Shown piece after piece: positions 1-9,495 of a stretch of 64,000 nucleotides of DNA; the stretch's first letter is position 1; each line of letters starts with the position of its first letter. The position numbers and the translations under genes are program-made. The notes under the pieces were generated by a model. That model saw only the letters and a program-made list of their open reading frames with translations, was not told where the DNA came from and made no database searches. The stretch covers positions 124,001 through 188,000 of the forward strand of contig NZ_QJTJ01000004.1 of the NCBI RefSeq assembly GCF_003217295.1, given 5' to 3'. Source of the DNA: Ureibacillus chungkukjangi. GTDB lineage: Bacteria; Bacillota; Bacilli; Bacillales_A; Planococcaceae.

Positions 1-1
1 T

Positions 2-286
2 CGTACGACTACGCCAACCTTTATCGGACAATTGTTCTTAGATGGTGGATATTTGTTAGTAGCGATTGGTTTCTTACTGTATGGTGCTATTGTTTCTCTT
101 ATTTATAATAAAGTGAAGCAGGCTGGTGTAAAGAGCTTCCATTCTGTTGCTTATGCCTTCACTGTTACATTATTTACGGTTTCAATGCATACCGGATTAC
201 TTGACCTCATTTTTATCCTAATGCTTGGTTTCGTGATATTGGCTTCGGCTATTATAAAAAGTGATAAGAAACAACTAAAAATATAG
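2..286 (+). CDS. C-terminal end of a membrane polysaccharide polymerase (partial)
   Basis: The reading frame is open from base 2, so this is the 3' end of a gene that starts before the window. The visible 94 residues begin with TPTFIGQLFLDGGY, followed by hydrophobic segments and a short basic tail. A Pro-Thr-Phe-Ile-Gly motif before a transmembrane helix is typical of the C-terminus of oligosaccharide repeat-unit (Wzy-like) polymerases, which join lipid-linked glycan units outside the membrane. The family is inferred from this motif and from the envelope-glycan neighbours. The TTG at position 32 is an internal leucine codon, not a start. Confidence 0.55.
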   Translation, partial: RTTTPTFIGQLFLDGGYLLVAIGFLLYGAIVSLIYNKVKQAGVKSFHSVAYAFTVTLFTVSMHTGLLDLIFILMLGFVILASAIIKSDKKQLKI

Positions 287-290
287 AAAA

Positions 291-327
291 AACGCTTCCA
301 TATCAGTGATATGGAGGCGTTTTTTTT
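291..327 (+). terminator. Rho-independent terminator
   Basis: A 14-bp stem (AACGCTTCCATATC with its complement, one G-T pair) around a 3-nt loop is followed by eight T residues just after the polymerase stop codon. Confidence 0.9.
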
Positions 328-329
328 GT

Positions 330-363
330 AAAAAAAGATTGTCTCACAATTGGAGACAATCTT
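330..363 (-). terminator. Terminator of the SLH-glucosaminidase gene
   Basis: An 11-bp stem (AAGATTGTCTC and complement) lies directly 3' of the minus-strand gene. The run of A on the plus strand before it reads as a T tract on the minus strand. Confidence 0.8.
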
Positions 364-370
364 TTAATCA

Positions 371-2272
371 TTATTCAGTAGTATTTAGCACATTGATTAA
401 ATCACTGCGGATATAACCAGTTTTTACAGTCAGACTATCTGGAACTACCTTATACCAAGGAAGAGCTTCGTTTTGGTTAACAGTATCAGTAATAATTACT
501 GGCATTAGTGTACGAGTATACGTGTAGATTTTATCAGTATTTAAATTTGATGGTGCAACCCGTACATTTAAACCACCAGTATTCGTTATACCAACCTTAT
601 AGGCGTTATTTGCATCCTTAAAGCCTAGATACTTATCTGCACGATAGTAATGACCAGCAGCTTTTGCACCCCAATACGGATCAGAAGCATACTTAACATT
701 AAAGCCGATACGTTTTGTACCAAATACAGAACCGTGAGCATAAGAAGCATTAGCGGGTACATAGTTTTTCAACCAGAAAGCATTCAATAATTCTTTGATG
801 TTTGCATCGATTGAAGTAAAGTTTTTATCTAGAGAGCCTGAATCGTATACATATAGACCGAATAAGTTATTAAGATTCTGTGCATGGTCACTTAGTCCAT
901 ATGCACTTTCATGCATCGCTAAAGACAGAATCATTAGTGCGTTTACATTATATTCAGCTTCAATTTTTTTCAAAACAGGACCTAGATTTTTGAGCTTACT
1001 TTTTGAACCGTTAGTTCTTGAAGAAAGTACATAATCAATATACTTGTCAAGCTCCTCAGCAGTGTATTGTGTTTTTGAGTGAGTTGGTAAAAATTGATAA
1101 TAATTATAGTATGTAAATGATGATCCTCCACCTGAGAAGTTAATTCCATTCCAACTATAATATTTTACCCCTGTTTTCATTTCAACAGGTGCTTTACCAT
1201 AAAAATAGTTTGCAGTAGCAGTACCATTTTTATTAACTAAATAGTGAGTGATTTCACCATTATTATTCATGTAGTATGAACGACCCTTTGAAAGAGAGAA
1301 AGGAATTAAAGTTACATGATATTTGTTAGCAGAACCAACTTGTCCGGCTAGATCTACTTTAACAGTTTTACCATCTGCAGTTAAATACTGCATTTCTGTG
1401 TTAGCAGCCGTTCCAATACTGTCTTGAACAGTTTGAGAATAGAAAGTTGTATAAACATCAGAAACTGCATAGCCTGTCCCTGGGTGCATATAGATAATTT
1501 TGTCTTGTTCACCCTGTACAATTACTTGAGTGTCTTTTGTTTTTGCATTTAATACGTTGTTGAAATCAAAAGAAGTTTTCCCACTATCAACCAATTTGCC
1601 GCCTGAAATTTCTTTCAGCTTAAATGGACCGGCATGAATAGCTGCACTATCACCGGCAACCTGCATTAAACGTAGTATAAATCTTGATGCCTGAGAAACT
1701 GGTGTATTTTGATTAGGATAGAAGTACTTCACATTTCCTACTTCAGCTCCATGAATCATACCAAGCTCTACTCCAAGTGCAACAGCAGGGCGATATGGTT
1801 CTAGAATTTGGTTAGTATCTACGAAGTTTAAAGTGAAATTTGTAGAAGTGCCTTTTTTCATATAAGTTAGAGCATTTTTAAGCATTAAAGCCATATGTTG
1901 ACGCGAAATATTGGCATTAGGCTTAAATGTTCCATCTTCATATCCAGAGATGATTCCAGCATCTGCTGCATTTCTAATATCTTGATAGTATTTATTGTTA
2001 GAAGATACATCGCTGAAAGTTTTTTTATTTTCGGCTGGTAGATTTAAAACTTTGGATAAAAAACTAGCAAATTGTCCCCGTGTAATTGTGTTGTTGGGAT
2101 TGTACTTGCCATTTGCGTCAGGTGTATAGGCACCTTTTTCAATTAGATAGCGCAACCCTACCTCGTGGTAATTACCAGATACATCATCAGTAGCAGCACT
2201 AGCTTTATTTGTCGTAGAAAGTACTGAAATTATTACTGCAAATGTTAATAAGAATAAAGTGATTTTTTTCAA
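371..2272 (-). CDS. SLH-domain N-acetylglucosaminidase (GH73 type), S-layer-anchored autolysin
   Basis: A 633-residue secreted protein. Residues 1-26 form a signal peptide ending in ASA. Three SLH repeats follow (about 30-210; the second contains GIISGYEDGTFKPN), which bind pyruvylated secondary wall polymer. After a linker of unknown fold, residues about 430-550 resemble the GH73 glucosaminidase fold, with the candidate catalytic Glu in MHESAYGLS and the following NLNNLFGLY stretch. The C-terminus (about 560-633, NTGGLNVRVAPS) looks like an SH3 wall-binding domain. By family it would cut the glycan strand of peptidoglycan outside the membrane. It is divergent from another SLH protein and lies near csaB, which makes the anchoring ligand. 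Confidence 0.82.
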   Translation of the reverse strand: MKKITLFLLTFAVIISVLSTTNKASAATDDVSGNYHEVGLRYLIEKGAYTPDANGKYNPNNTITRGQFASFLSKVLNLPAENKKTFSDVSSNNKYYQDIRNAADAGIISGYEDGTFKPNANISRQHMALMLKNALTYMKKGTSTNFTLNFVDTNQILEPYRPAVALGVELGMIHGAEVGNVKYFYPNQNTPVSQASRFILRLMQVAGDSAAIHAGPFKLKEISGGKLVDSGKTSFDFNNVLNAKTKDTQVIVQGEQDKIIYMHPGTGYAVSDVYTTFYSQTVQDSIGTAANTEMQYLTADGKTVKVDLAGQVGSANKYHVTLIPFSLSKGRSYYMNNNGEITHYLVNKNGTATANYFYGKAPVEMKTGVKYYSWNGINFSGGGSSFTYYNYYQFLPTHSKTQYTAEELDKYIDYVLSSRTNGSKSKLKNLGPVLKKIEAEYNVNALMILSLAMHESAYGLSDHAQNLNNLFGLYVYDSGSLDKNFTSIDANIKELLNAFWLKNYVPANASYAHGSVFGTKRIGFNVKYASDPYWGAKAAGHYYRADKYLGFKDANNAYKVGITNTGGLNVRVAPSNLNTDKIYTYTRTLMPVIITDTVNQNEALPWYKVVPDSLTVKTGYIRSDLINVLNTTE

Positions 2273-2503
2273 ATATATTTCCCCTCCATTTCCTACACTT
2301 CAATACTATCAAATTATTAATAGAAATATAAGAGGTCATTTATATTATCTTTTAGAAAATATATGAAATTATAAGGTAAATAGTAACGTTTTTTCTGGAT
2401 AATATATATTAATTTACTAATAAATATTTTATTTGATAGATTAATATGATTAAATGGATAATAGAGGAAAGGAAGTGACAGCTCAAGAAGCGAGCACAAA
2501 ATT

Positions 2504-4750
2504 ATGCAAAAGAGAAGCACAGTTGGATTTTTAGTCTTAATGTTGGTCTTTGGAGTAATCGGAGTACCTGCTCATGCAGCTCAAACAGTAAATGAACAGT
2601 ATCCGGTGTCGAGTGGGGTTAAATATAGTCAGTATACATATAAAAATTCATCAACAAATGTTATTAATCATTTATCAATAAATTTAAATGATCCATATAC
2701 AAAAGTAGATTTAGGTTTACCTTCTACATATAATTCGAGAGATCGCGTAACATCACTTGCTACTAAACATTCAGTAGAGGGTAATAGAGTAGTAGGAGCG
2801 ATAAACGCTGCGTTTTTTGATACAAGTGAAGGAAATCCTTTGTTTTTAATCGCTAAAAATAATCAAATTATTAATGGCGGCATTGTAACAGAGGGAGCAG
2901 ACCAATATATGAATGTTCCAACAGCCTTCGGGATTAACCAAAATGGCCAAGGAATAATCGATTATTTCGATTTTGATATCAATTTATCACGCGATGGAAA
3001 GACATATGAGCTTTCAGGGATGGACCGAGTACGAAATGCTGGAGAAGTAATCGTATATACACCTCTCTTTTATAAAGGACATACAGATACCAATGAATTT
3101 GGTTATGAAATCATAGTTGAAGGAAGCTCCAATATCGCCAATATTGCTTTTGGCGATACAATTAGTGGAACAGTTAAAGCAATTGCTCCATATGGAGAAT
3201 CAAAACACACTATCCCTAAAAATGGATTTATCATATCTATTCAGGGGGGATCTAATAGTGCTTTTTCTGACGTCAAAGTAGGAGAAAAAATTGATGTTTC
3301 CTTTTCTGTAGATAAAAAGTGGGACAAGTCTCAATTTATTCTAGCTTCGGGTCCAATGCTTGTTCGTGATGGAAAGCCTTATATCATGATGAGTACTTCA
3401 AGTAGTCGTGCCAAGGAGATTGCTCCAAGAACTGTTGTGGCATCTAGTGCTGATAAAAAAACTGTTCATTATATTACTGTAGACGGACGTCAAACTCATA
3501 GTAAAGGAATGAATATGGTACAACTAGCAAACTATCTTGTTGAACTAGGTGTTGATACAGCTATTAATCTCGATGGTGGCGGTTCGACTGCTATGGGTAT
3601 TCGTAAATACGGCAGCAATAATGTTGTTTTAGCAAACAAACCTTCAGATGGCTCCGAACGAAGAGTAAATGCGATACTAGAAGCTGTTAGTACAGCGCCA
3701 ACTGGTGTAGCAAAAACGATGAAATATACTAGAACAAACGTAGGTACAATGCTAAAAGGGACTAGCTCTACAATTACGGTTCAACATGTCTTAGATCAAT
3801 ATTATAATCCTCTTTCAATTTCAAAGGGTGAAGTTACTTTGAAATCAGTAGAAGGAACATTAACGATTAATGGAACAACTTTTACTACTACAAAAGCTGG
3901 CTCTGATTATGTTTATATTAATCATAATGGAAAGGCTGTACAGTCATTCCCAGTTACAATTGTAGACGCACCAGCTTCAATGAGTATTAGTGGTAGTAAT
4001 AAAGTTTCGAACGGAAGCAGTTCTACATATACTGTTAAAGCTTTAGATGCTAGTGGGAAAAATTTAATATACAATGCGAGTCAACTACAGTGGTCCGTTC
4101 AAGGAAATATAGGAACAATCACAACTGGTGGGAAATTTACAGCTACGAAACCTGGTAAAGGAAGCATTGTAGCGAAGCTAGGAACTAAAACAGTTTCTTA
4201 TCCAATTGAAGTACCTGAAAAAAGTATTTTCACAGATATATCTGTAAGTCACCCTTACTATGAGCAATTAAAATATTTAGCTGAAAAAGGCTACGTAGCA
4301 GGTTATGCAGATGGTAGCTTTAAACCAAATAATGAGTTAACAAGAGCTCATGGTGCAGTTATTATAAGCAAAGTAATGGGCTTAGATACTACAAATATTA
4401 CTAATCCAGAATTTACTGATGTTTCAACTGCACATATGTATTATAAGCAAATTGCAGCAGTGCAAAACGCTAAAATTATGGGCGGAAAAGAAGATGGTTC
4501 ATTCGATCCAAATGGAAAATTAACACGTGCACAAATGGCTGTTATTATAGCTAATGCTTTTGAGTTATCCGGTATATCGTCCACACAATTTTCTGATGTA
4601 CCGAGTGATAGTGGAGCATATCCGTTTGTCCAAGCACTAGCCAAGAACAATATTACTGTTGGTTATAGTGATGGGACGTATAAACCGAATTCGTATATTA
4701 CTCGTGCTCATTTTGGATTGTTTATCTATAATGCTTTAAAGTTAAAGTAA
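2504..4750 (+). CDS. SLH-anchored phosphodiester glycosidase (NAGPA) family protein
   Basis: A 748-residue exported protein with a signal peptide (1-25, ending AHA). Residues about 90-370 match the NAGPA-type phosphodiester glycosidase fold: GAINAAFFDTSEGNP near the start and AINLDGGGSTAMGI near the end are its usual conserved stretches. An Ig-like (BIG2) domain follows around 490-570, then three SLH repeats (about 575-748; GYVAGYADGSFKPN, MGGKEDGSFDPNG, NITVGYSDGTYKPN). In this family the enzyme removes a sugar linked through a phosphodiester; the substrate here is unknown, and a wall polymer is a guess. The ATG at 2504 has only a weak ribosome site, because the good one (GAGGAAAGGAAG) lies about 30 bases upstream. 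Confidence 0.82.
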   Translation: MQKRSTVGFLVLMLVFGVIGVPAHAAQTVNEQYPVSSGVKYSQYTYKNSSTNVINHLSINLNDPYTKVDLGLPSTYNSRDRVTSLATKHSVEGNRVVGAINAAFFDTSEGNPLFLIAKNNQIINGGIVTEGADQYMNVPTAFGINQNGQGIIDYFDFDINLSRDGKTYELSGMDRVRNAGEVIVYTPLFYKGHTDTNEFGYEIIVEGSSNIANIAFGDTISGTVKAIAPYGESKHTIPKNGFIISIQGGSNSAFSDVKVGEKIDVSFSVDKKWDKSQFILASGPMLVRDGKPYIMMSTSSSRAKEIAPRTVVASSADKKTVHYITVDGRQTHSKGMNMVQLANYLVELGVDTAINLDGGGSTAMGIRKYGSNNVVLANKPSDGSERRVNAILEAVSTAPTGVAKTMKYTRTNVGTMLKGTSSTITVQHVLDQYYNPLSISKGEVTLKSVEGTLTINGTTFTTTKAGSDYVYINHNGKAVQSFPVTIVDAPASMSISGSNKVSNGSSSTYTVKALDASGKNLIYNASQLQWSVQGNIGTITTGGKFTATKPGKGSIVAKLGTKTVSYPIEVPEKSIFTDISVSHPYYEQLKYLAEKGYVAGYADGSFKPNNELTRAHGAVIISKVMGLDTTNITNPEFTDVSTAHMYYKQIAAVQNAKIMGGKEDGSFDPNGKLTRAQMAVIIANAFELSGISSTQFSDVPSDSGAYPFVQALAKNNITVGYSDGTYKPNSYITRAHFGLFIYNALKLK

Positions 4751-4769
4751 TTCTATAAAGTATAGAGGA

Positions 4770-4803
4770 AGGGCATGTCAAATAGAATGACATGTCCTTT
4801 TAA
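4770..4803 (+). terminator. Rho-independent terminator
   Basis: An 11-bp stem (AGGGCATGTCA and complement) with a 6-7 nt loop and a TTTT tail follows the SLH glycosidase gene. Confidence 0.85.
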
Positions 4804-4916
4804 TGTTTTTCAATTTATTTTTCTTCAATATCAAAATTTGAATATTAAGTTCAAAAGAGGGATTATTTAAAATATGGTATAATTGTTCAATATAAAATGT
4901 AAAAGGATGTAGGTTA

Positions 4917-6062
4917 ATGAAAATCGGGATCGTAGGAAATTACGGTAATGATAATAACGGGGATGAAGCAATTTTACTTAGTATCATTACGCAGGTTGAA
5001 CAAGTATTTTCTATAACTAGAGAAGATATAACCGTCTTTAGTAACAATACACAGCAAACTTCAGAACAATATGGAGTAATAAGCTATCCACTCTATTATA
5101 AAAAGGGAAATCTATATAAAACTTTCTTTCATACTTATAAGTCAAATCAAAAATATGTAGCTGAATTTGATTTACTCATTATAGGTGGAGGCGGTATTCT
5201 GATGGACTTTTACCGTCGTGAAGCGCATCTTTTTGGAACATATGGGTTAATGGCCGCAAATTCAAAAGTACCTTACATCGTTTACGGTGCTGGAGCGGGA
5301 CCACTAGACACATTAACAGGTAAATTAATGATTCGGTTACTTTGTAAGCATGCAGAAAATGTATCTGTACGAGATCCAGAATCAAAAGCTCTATTGCAGC
5401 AAATTGGAGTAAAGAAAGATATAAAAGTAATTGGAGATCCTGCATTTACTTTACATAATCCAAAGAATGAACATGTAAAAAAGCCAACTCAAATTGGATT
5501 GTCGGCTGTTCCAATATATAATGCGAATTATTGGCCATCTGGCGATATTGAAAAGTATGACAATTATGTAAAAGGTATGGCTGCTAACCTTGATAACTTA
5601 ATAAAAAACCATAATGTCCAACTTACATTTTTCGCGACAAAATTTCCACAGGATGTATCTGTAACAAAGGATATCCAAAAGAAAATGCAATTTGGAAGCA
5701 GTACTAAAATTATTGATGAAAACTTAAAGCCCGAGCGTTTGCTAGAGGTAACAAAAGAGTTCGATATCGTCATCGGTACACGTCTACATTCCTTGATATT
5801 AGCGACAAATACACAAACACCTATTATCGCGCTTTCATATCATCAAAAAGTAAGTAATTATATGAAGCTTATTAATGCGCAAAATCGTTGTATATCTATA
5901 GAGGAAATTCAACAAAACCCAAATGTAATTGCTGAGGCAGTTGCTCATATACAATCCAATTGGGAAGAAATCATTGAAGATACAAAGGATATTTCTGAAA
6001 GATTATATTCAGAAGCCATGAGCGGAAAACAATTGATGGTAAAGGCAGTGAAGGGCAAATGA
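4917..6062 (+). CDS. csaB: Polysaccharide pyruvyl transferase CsaB
   Basis: A 381-residue cytoplasmic protein of the polysaccharide pyruvyl transferase family. The N-terminus GIVGNYGNDNNGDEAIL, the central IIGGGGILMDFY and GAGAGPLD, and the C-terminal IVIGTRLHSLILA follow the family pattern. CsaB transfers pyruvate from phosphoenolpyruvate to the secondary wall polymer, making the ligand for SLH domains; this fits two SLH genes immediately upstream. It is the first gene of a tight operon, its stop overlapping the next start by 4 bases (ATGA). A TATAAT at 4878-4883 is a plausible -10, without a clear -35. A related pyruvyl transferase acting on another glycan cannot be excluded. Confidence 0.82.
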   Translation: MKIGIVGNYGNDNNGDEAILLSIITQVEQVFSITREDITVFSNNTQQTSEQYGVISYPLYYKKGNLYKTFFHTYKSNQKYVAEFDLLIIGGGGILMDFYRREAHLFGTYGLMAANSKVPYIVYGAGAGPLDTLTGKLMIRLLCKHAENVSVRDPESKALLQQIGVKKDIKVIGDPAFTLHNPKNEHVKKPTQIGLSAVPIYNANYWPSGDIEKYDNYVKGMAANLDNLIKNHNVQLTFFATKFPQDVSVTKDIQKKMQFGSSTKIIDENLKPERLLEVTKEFDIVIGTRLHSLILATNTQTPIIALSYHQKVSNYMKLINAQNRCISIEEIQQNPNVIAEAVAHIQSNWEEIIEDTKDISERLYSEAMSGKQLMVKAVKGK

Positions 6063-7159
6063 AAAAAGTACTCGTAATTAGCAATATGTATCCTTCCAGC
6101 GAGCATCTGTCATTTGGAATCTTTGTAAAAAATCAAGTCGACGCACTGAAAAAAGAGCAGATAGATGTCATTGTCGCTGCGAATAATAATCCAGCAACAG
6201 GTAAAAAGAATACGATATTAAAATATAGTAAATGGGCTTTAAGTGTATTTAGTAAGGCGATGAAGGAACGAAAGCTAATTTCTATTACACATGCACATTA
6301 CGTCTTTCCATCTGGGGTCTTTTCCTATGTGCTAAAGAAGGCATTCAATATTCCATACATCGTAACAGCACATGGTGGAGATATTGAACGCATGGCGAAG
6401 AAAAGTGCCAAGATACGAAATTGGACGCAAAAAATTCTCAAGGAAAGCAGTCATGTTATCGCTGTTGGTCCTGTATTAGCAGAGCAAATCGAGAAAGAAT
6501 TTAATATTCCTAAAGAAAGGATACTGATCTGCAGTATGGGTGTAAATAGAGAAGTCTTCCATCAAACTGACCAAAAGCAAGCTCGCAAGCAATTAGGGAT
6601 CGAGGAAGAGGATTACATCTATTTATTTGTCGGAAATGTGATTAAACAAAAGGGTGTAGAGGAATTATTGCATGCCTTTAAACAGGTTCAGAAAAGTACA
6701 GACCAAAAAGTGAAACTGGTCATTGTCGGTTCAAGAAGAGATCAAAGCTTTATAAATTCGATTGAGCCTTTAGTCGATAGCTCAGTGAAGCTGATTGACC
6801 CACTTGAACAAATGGATCTTGTAAAATGGTTCCAGGCTAGTGATGTATTTGTATTACCTTCCCATATCGAAGGCTTTGGTTTAGTTGCTCTTGAAGCGAT
6901 TGCTACAGGAACGCCAGTAATAGCCTCGAGGGTAGGTGGACTTGTTTCTTTACTTGAAAATGGAGCAGGTCATCTCGTAGAACCGCAAAATTCGGAAGCT
7001 TTGGCCAGTGAAATGCTGAATGCTTTAAACACACCGAAAGAGCAATATTATCAAAAGCAGGCTGCTGATGAAATTTTACACATTCATGATGCAAACGAAA
7101 TTACGAAGCGTGTCATTGGTCTATACGAATCTGCCGTTAAAGGTGGTTCTAGCCTATGA
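6059..7159 (+). CDS. GT4-family glycosyltransferase
   Basis: A 366-residue protein with two Rossmann-like halves. The N-terminal half contains ISNMYPSSEHLSFGIFV, ITHAHYVFPSG and VTAHGGDIERM; the C-terminal half has YLFVGNVIKQKGVEELL and the donor-binding stretch VFVLPSHIEGFGLVALEAIA with the EX7E pattern typical of GT4 enzymes. It would add a sugar from an activated donor to a growing lipid-linked glycan on the cytoplasmic membrane face. Start and stop overlap both neighbours by ATGA, so it is co-translated with csaB and the flippase gene. Donor and acceptor cannot be read from sequence. Confidence 0.85.
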   Translation: MKKVLVISNMYPSSEHLSFGIFVKNQVDALKKEQIDVIVAANNNPATGKKNTILKYSKWALSVFSKAMKERKLISITHAHYVFPSGVFSYVLKKAFNIPYIVTAHGGDIERMAKKSAKIRNWTQKILKESSHVIAVGPVLAEQIEKEFNIPKERILICSMGVNREVFHQTDQKQARKQLGIEEEDYIYLFVGNVIKQKGVEELLHAFKQVQKSTDQKVKLVIVGSRRDQSFINSIEPLVDSSVKLIDPLEQMDLVKWFQASDVFVLPSHIEGFGLVALEAIATGTPVIASRVGGLVSLLENGAGHLVEPQNSEALASEMLNALNTPKEQYYQKQAADEILHIHDANEITKRVIGLYESAVKGGSSL

Positions 7160-8691
7160 ATAAGTTTATGAAAGTTGTCGGCGCTGTTGCTATTATTAAT
7201 ATTGTTGCAAGGCTTTTCGGTTTCTTTAGAGAAATGGCCATTGGGTATCAATATGGTGTGTCTTATAAAGCAGATGCTATATTTACTGCTTACACACTAC
7301 CCAATTTTCTTTATTTAGTAATTGGCGGTGCTTTTACAACTGCAGTGATTTCACTTTATAACAAAAAGACAACTGACCAAGCGTTATTCATAAAACAATC
7401 CTTTACCATTGTTTTAATCTCTGTATCAATAATGACAATCTTTGTTCTCTGCTTTACAACATCGATCTTAAATTTGATATACAACCAGAATTATAATATA
7501 AGTCCTGCAGAATTCGACTTAGCAAAGCATCTATTCTACTGGATGATGCCTTCATCGATTCTTTTATGTCTTGCCTCTTGGTATAGTGGACTTCTAAATA
7601 TTAATGATAAATTTCATTTATCAAGTATTTCGATATTAATTTATAATGTATTCTTTTTAATCATTGCAGTTGCTCTATCCTTTGTGGTTGGTCCAATTGC
7701 ATATGGGATAAGTGCATTGGCAAGTGCAGTTATTATGATGTATTTCCTTGTAGCTGGCTATCGCAAGCTAAATTCACATCCTGTGGGCTTCTCGTTTAAG
7801 CATGATAAAACGACTAAGCAATTATGGTTAATGGTTGTACCGATTGCCCTTGGTGGGGGAACATTACAAATATATGCTATGCTTCAGCGTTTTTTCGTAA
7901 TGTTTTTAGGATTAGGAGAAAGTGCGATTTCCGCGGTCAATTATGCATCTCGCTTGACGCAATTTCCACAAGCAATTCTAATCACGGCTGTTACTACGGT
8001 CATCTATCCGATTTTAAGTAAAAAAGAGGCAGAGAATGATTATGAGTCCATCAAGAATTTATATAGCAAGGGCTTGCATTATTTACTGCTATTATTGATT
8101 CCAGTATCAATCTATTCGTTTTTCAACGCAGAAAATATAATTCAGGTTGTTTTTGAAAGAGGAAAATTTACAGCTGAGGGAACAATGATTACAACACCGG
8201 TATTTCAAATCTTTGTCTTATCAATGTTCTTCTTAGCAGCAAATACGTATATTACACGTTTCTATTATGCAAAAGCAGACTCGATGTCACCGGTAGTATT
8301 CAGTCTTATCAATGTTTTTGTTATTAATATCTTAGTTATGTATTTGATGGCAGACTCTACAGGTGTAAATGCAATCGCCTGGGGGACACTGATTAGCTCG
8401 ATTATCAATACAATTATGCTAATCGTCTATGCACGATATAAATATGATTTAAAGCTAAGCTCAAACAAGAGACGAACAGATATATTCAAAACAATTGTAG
8501 CCTTTATACTAATTGCTATAGTAATGTACTTCTCAAGTACTTATTTAGAGTTTGGAAACAAATGGATTACCTTTGTAGTTGGTTTAATTGTTTTCACTTT
8601 TATTACTTTAGGGTCATATTTACTATTTGGAATAAAAGAAGTAAAAGACTATTTATTCACCATTAAAAATAAAATTTTTAAAACGTCCTAA
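7156..8691 (+). CDS. murJ: MurJ/MviN-family lipid-linked glycan flippase
   Basis: A 511-residue polytopic membrane protein with about 13-14 hydrophobic helices. The N-terminus (NIVARLFGFFREMAIGYQYG, then ADAIFTAYTLPNFL and GGAFTTAVI) follows the MurJ/MviN pattern of the MOP superfamily. These proteins flip lipid II or other undecaprenyl-linked glycans across the membrane. It is the last gene of the csaB operon (ATGA overlap) and ends at a strong terminator. The company of a pyruvyl transferase, a glycosyltransferase and a Wzy-like fragment suggests it may serve a wall polysaccharide rather than lipid II, so the symbol refers to the family. Confidence 0.75.
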   Translation: MNKFMKVVGAVAIINIVARLFGFFREMAIGYQYGVSYKADAIFTAYTLPNFLYLVIGGAFTTAVISLYNKKTTDQALFIKQSFTIVLISVSIMTIFVLCFTTSILNLIYNQNYNISPAEFDLAKHLFYWMMPSSILLCLASWYSGLLNINDKFHLSSISILIYNVFFLIIAVALSFVVGPIAYGISALASAVIMMYFLVAGYRKLNSHPVGFSFKHDKTTKQLWLMVVPIALGGGTLQIYAMLQRFFVMFLGLGESAISAVNYASRLTQFPQAILITAVTTVIYPILSKKEAENDYESIKNLYSKGLHYLLLLLIPVSIYSFFNAENIIQVVFERGKFTAEGTMITTPVFQIFVLSMFFLAANTYITRFYYAKADSMSPVVFSLINVFVINILVMYLMADSTGVNAIAWGTLISSIINTIMLIVYARYKYDLKLSSNKRRTDIFKTIVAFILIAIVMYFSSTYLEFGNKWITFVVGLIVFTFITLGSYLLFGIKEVKDYLFTIKNKIFKTS

Positions 8692-8696
8692 AACTA

Positions 8697-8728
8697 GAGC
8701 ACCTTTCTAAAGGTGCTCATTTTTTTTA
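8697..8728 (+). terminator. Rho-independent terminator of the csaB operon
   Basis: A GAGCACCTTT/AAGGTGCTC stem with a short loop, followed by eight T residues. Confidence 0.92.
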
Positions 8729-8815
8729 TTTTGATTAGGTTAAAAGAACTATAGTTAGATGTTGCAGAAGTCATTGGAAGTCACCTTGTTTTCACATTTT
8801 ATATACAAAAGGTGA

Positions 8816-8885
8816 GACTAAAGTCTATCTTTTATTTTGGGAATGTATTATAATTATTAACATAGTGATAGTGAAAACTAAAGTT
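8816..8885 (+). promoter_or_regulatory. Promoter region and candidate operators of the TetR gene
   Basis: TATAAT at 8849-8854 is a good -10. It is flanked by two perfect 10-bp palindromes sharing the core ACTAAAGT: GACTAAAGTC at 8816-8825 and AACTAAAGTT at 8876-8885, 60 bp apart. The pairing around the promoter suggests autoregulation by the TetR protein encoded just downstream. This is inference; no clear -35 is seen. Confidence 0.45.
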
Positions 8886-8916
8886 AGTAATATTAAGGAT
8901 AAGGTGGAAAAGTATT

Positions 8917-9495
8917 ATGGCACGTGGAAGAAAAGTCAACTCAAACGGTGAAAAAAGCAAACAATTACTGCGTGAAAAAGCAATCGAATTATTCTCAACT
9001 AACGGCTATTATCAGACTAAAATTAGTGATATTGTAAAAGCGGCTCAGGTTACACAGCCAACTTTTTACTTATATTTTGAAAGTAAAGACTCGTTATTTA
9101 ACGATTTACATCAACAATTTCAACAAGATCTTTTCAATATCCTAGATGAGCAATTTGACCAACAGGATATTCAATTTCTTAAGGTAGTTGAAAATTTACT
9201 TCAATACTTTATTGCCAACCCAATGCTTACAAAGATTGGACTCTATCAATCTGAAGAGTCGTATCTTGTGAAGGACAAGCTAGTGAAAAAGTTTGAAGAA
9301 ATTCTAGAAGGACAAGCTAGAAATTATCCAAACCAACAACACAACGATATACAAGTTGTTTCCCAAAGCTTATTGGGCTCTATTTTACGTCTAACAAATG
9401 CTTTTTTACTGACAAATCAAAAGTCTGCAAAAGAGCTTGCCGAGGATTTATTCTCGATTTACTTCAAAAAAGAACCAGCATTGGTCACTTCATAA
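8917..9495 (+). CDS. TetR/AcrR-family transcriptional regulator
   Basis: A 192-residue protein. Residues about 12-60 form the TetR helix-turn-helix: REKAIELFSTNGYYQTKISDIV, then QVTQPTFYLYFESKDSLF, the characteristic second and third helices. The remaining 130 residues form the variable helical ligand-binding and dimerisation domain. It is preceded by a GGTGG ribosome site and stands alone on its strand between a terminator and a non-coding repeat region, so its target cannot be inferred from an operon partner. Palindromes around its promoter suggest it at least regulates itself. Confidence 0.88.
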   Translation: MARGRKVNSNGEKSKQLLREKAIELFSTNGYYQTKISDIVKAAQVTQPTFYLYFESKDSLFNDLHQQFQQDLFNILDEQFDQQDIQFLKVVENLLQYFIANPMLTKIGLYQSEESYLVKDKLVKKFEEILEGQARNYPNQQHNDIQVVSQSLLGSILRLTNAFLLTNQKSAKELAEDLFSIYFKKEPALVTS

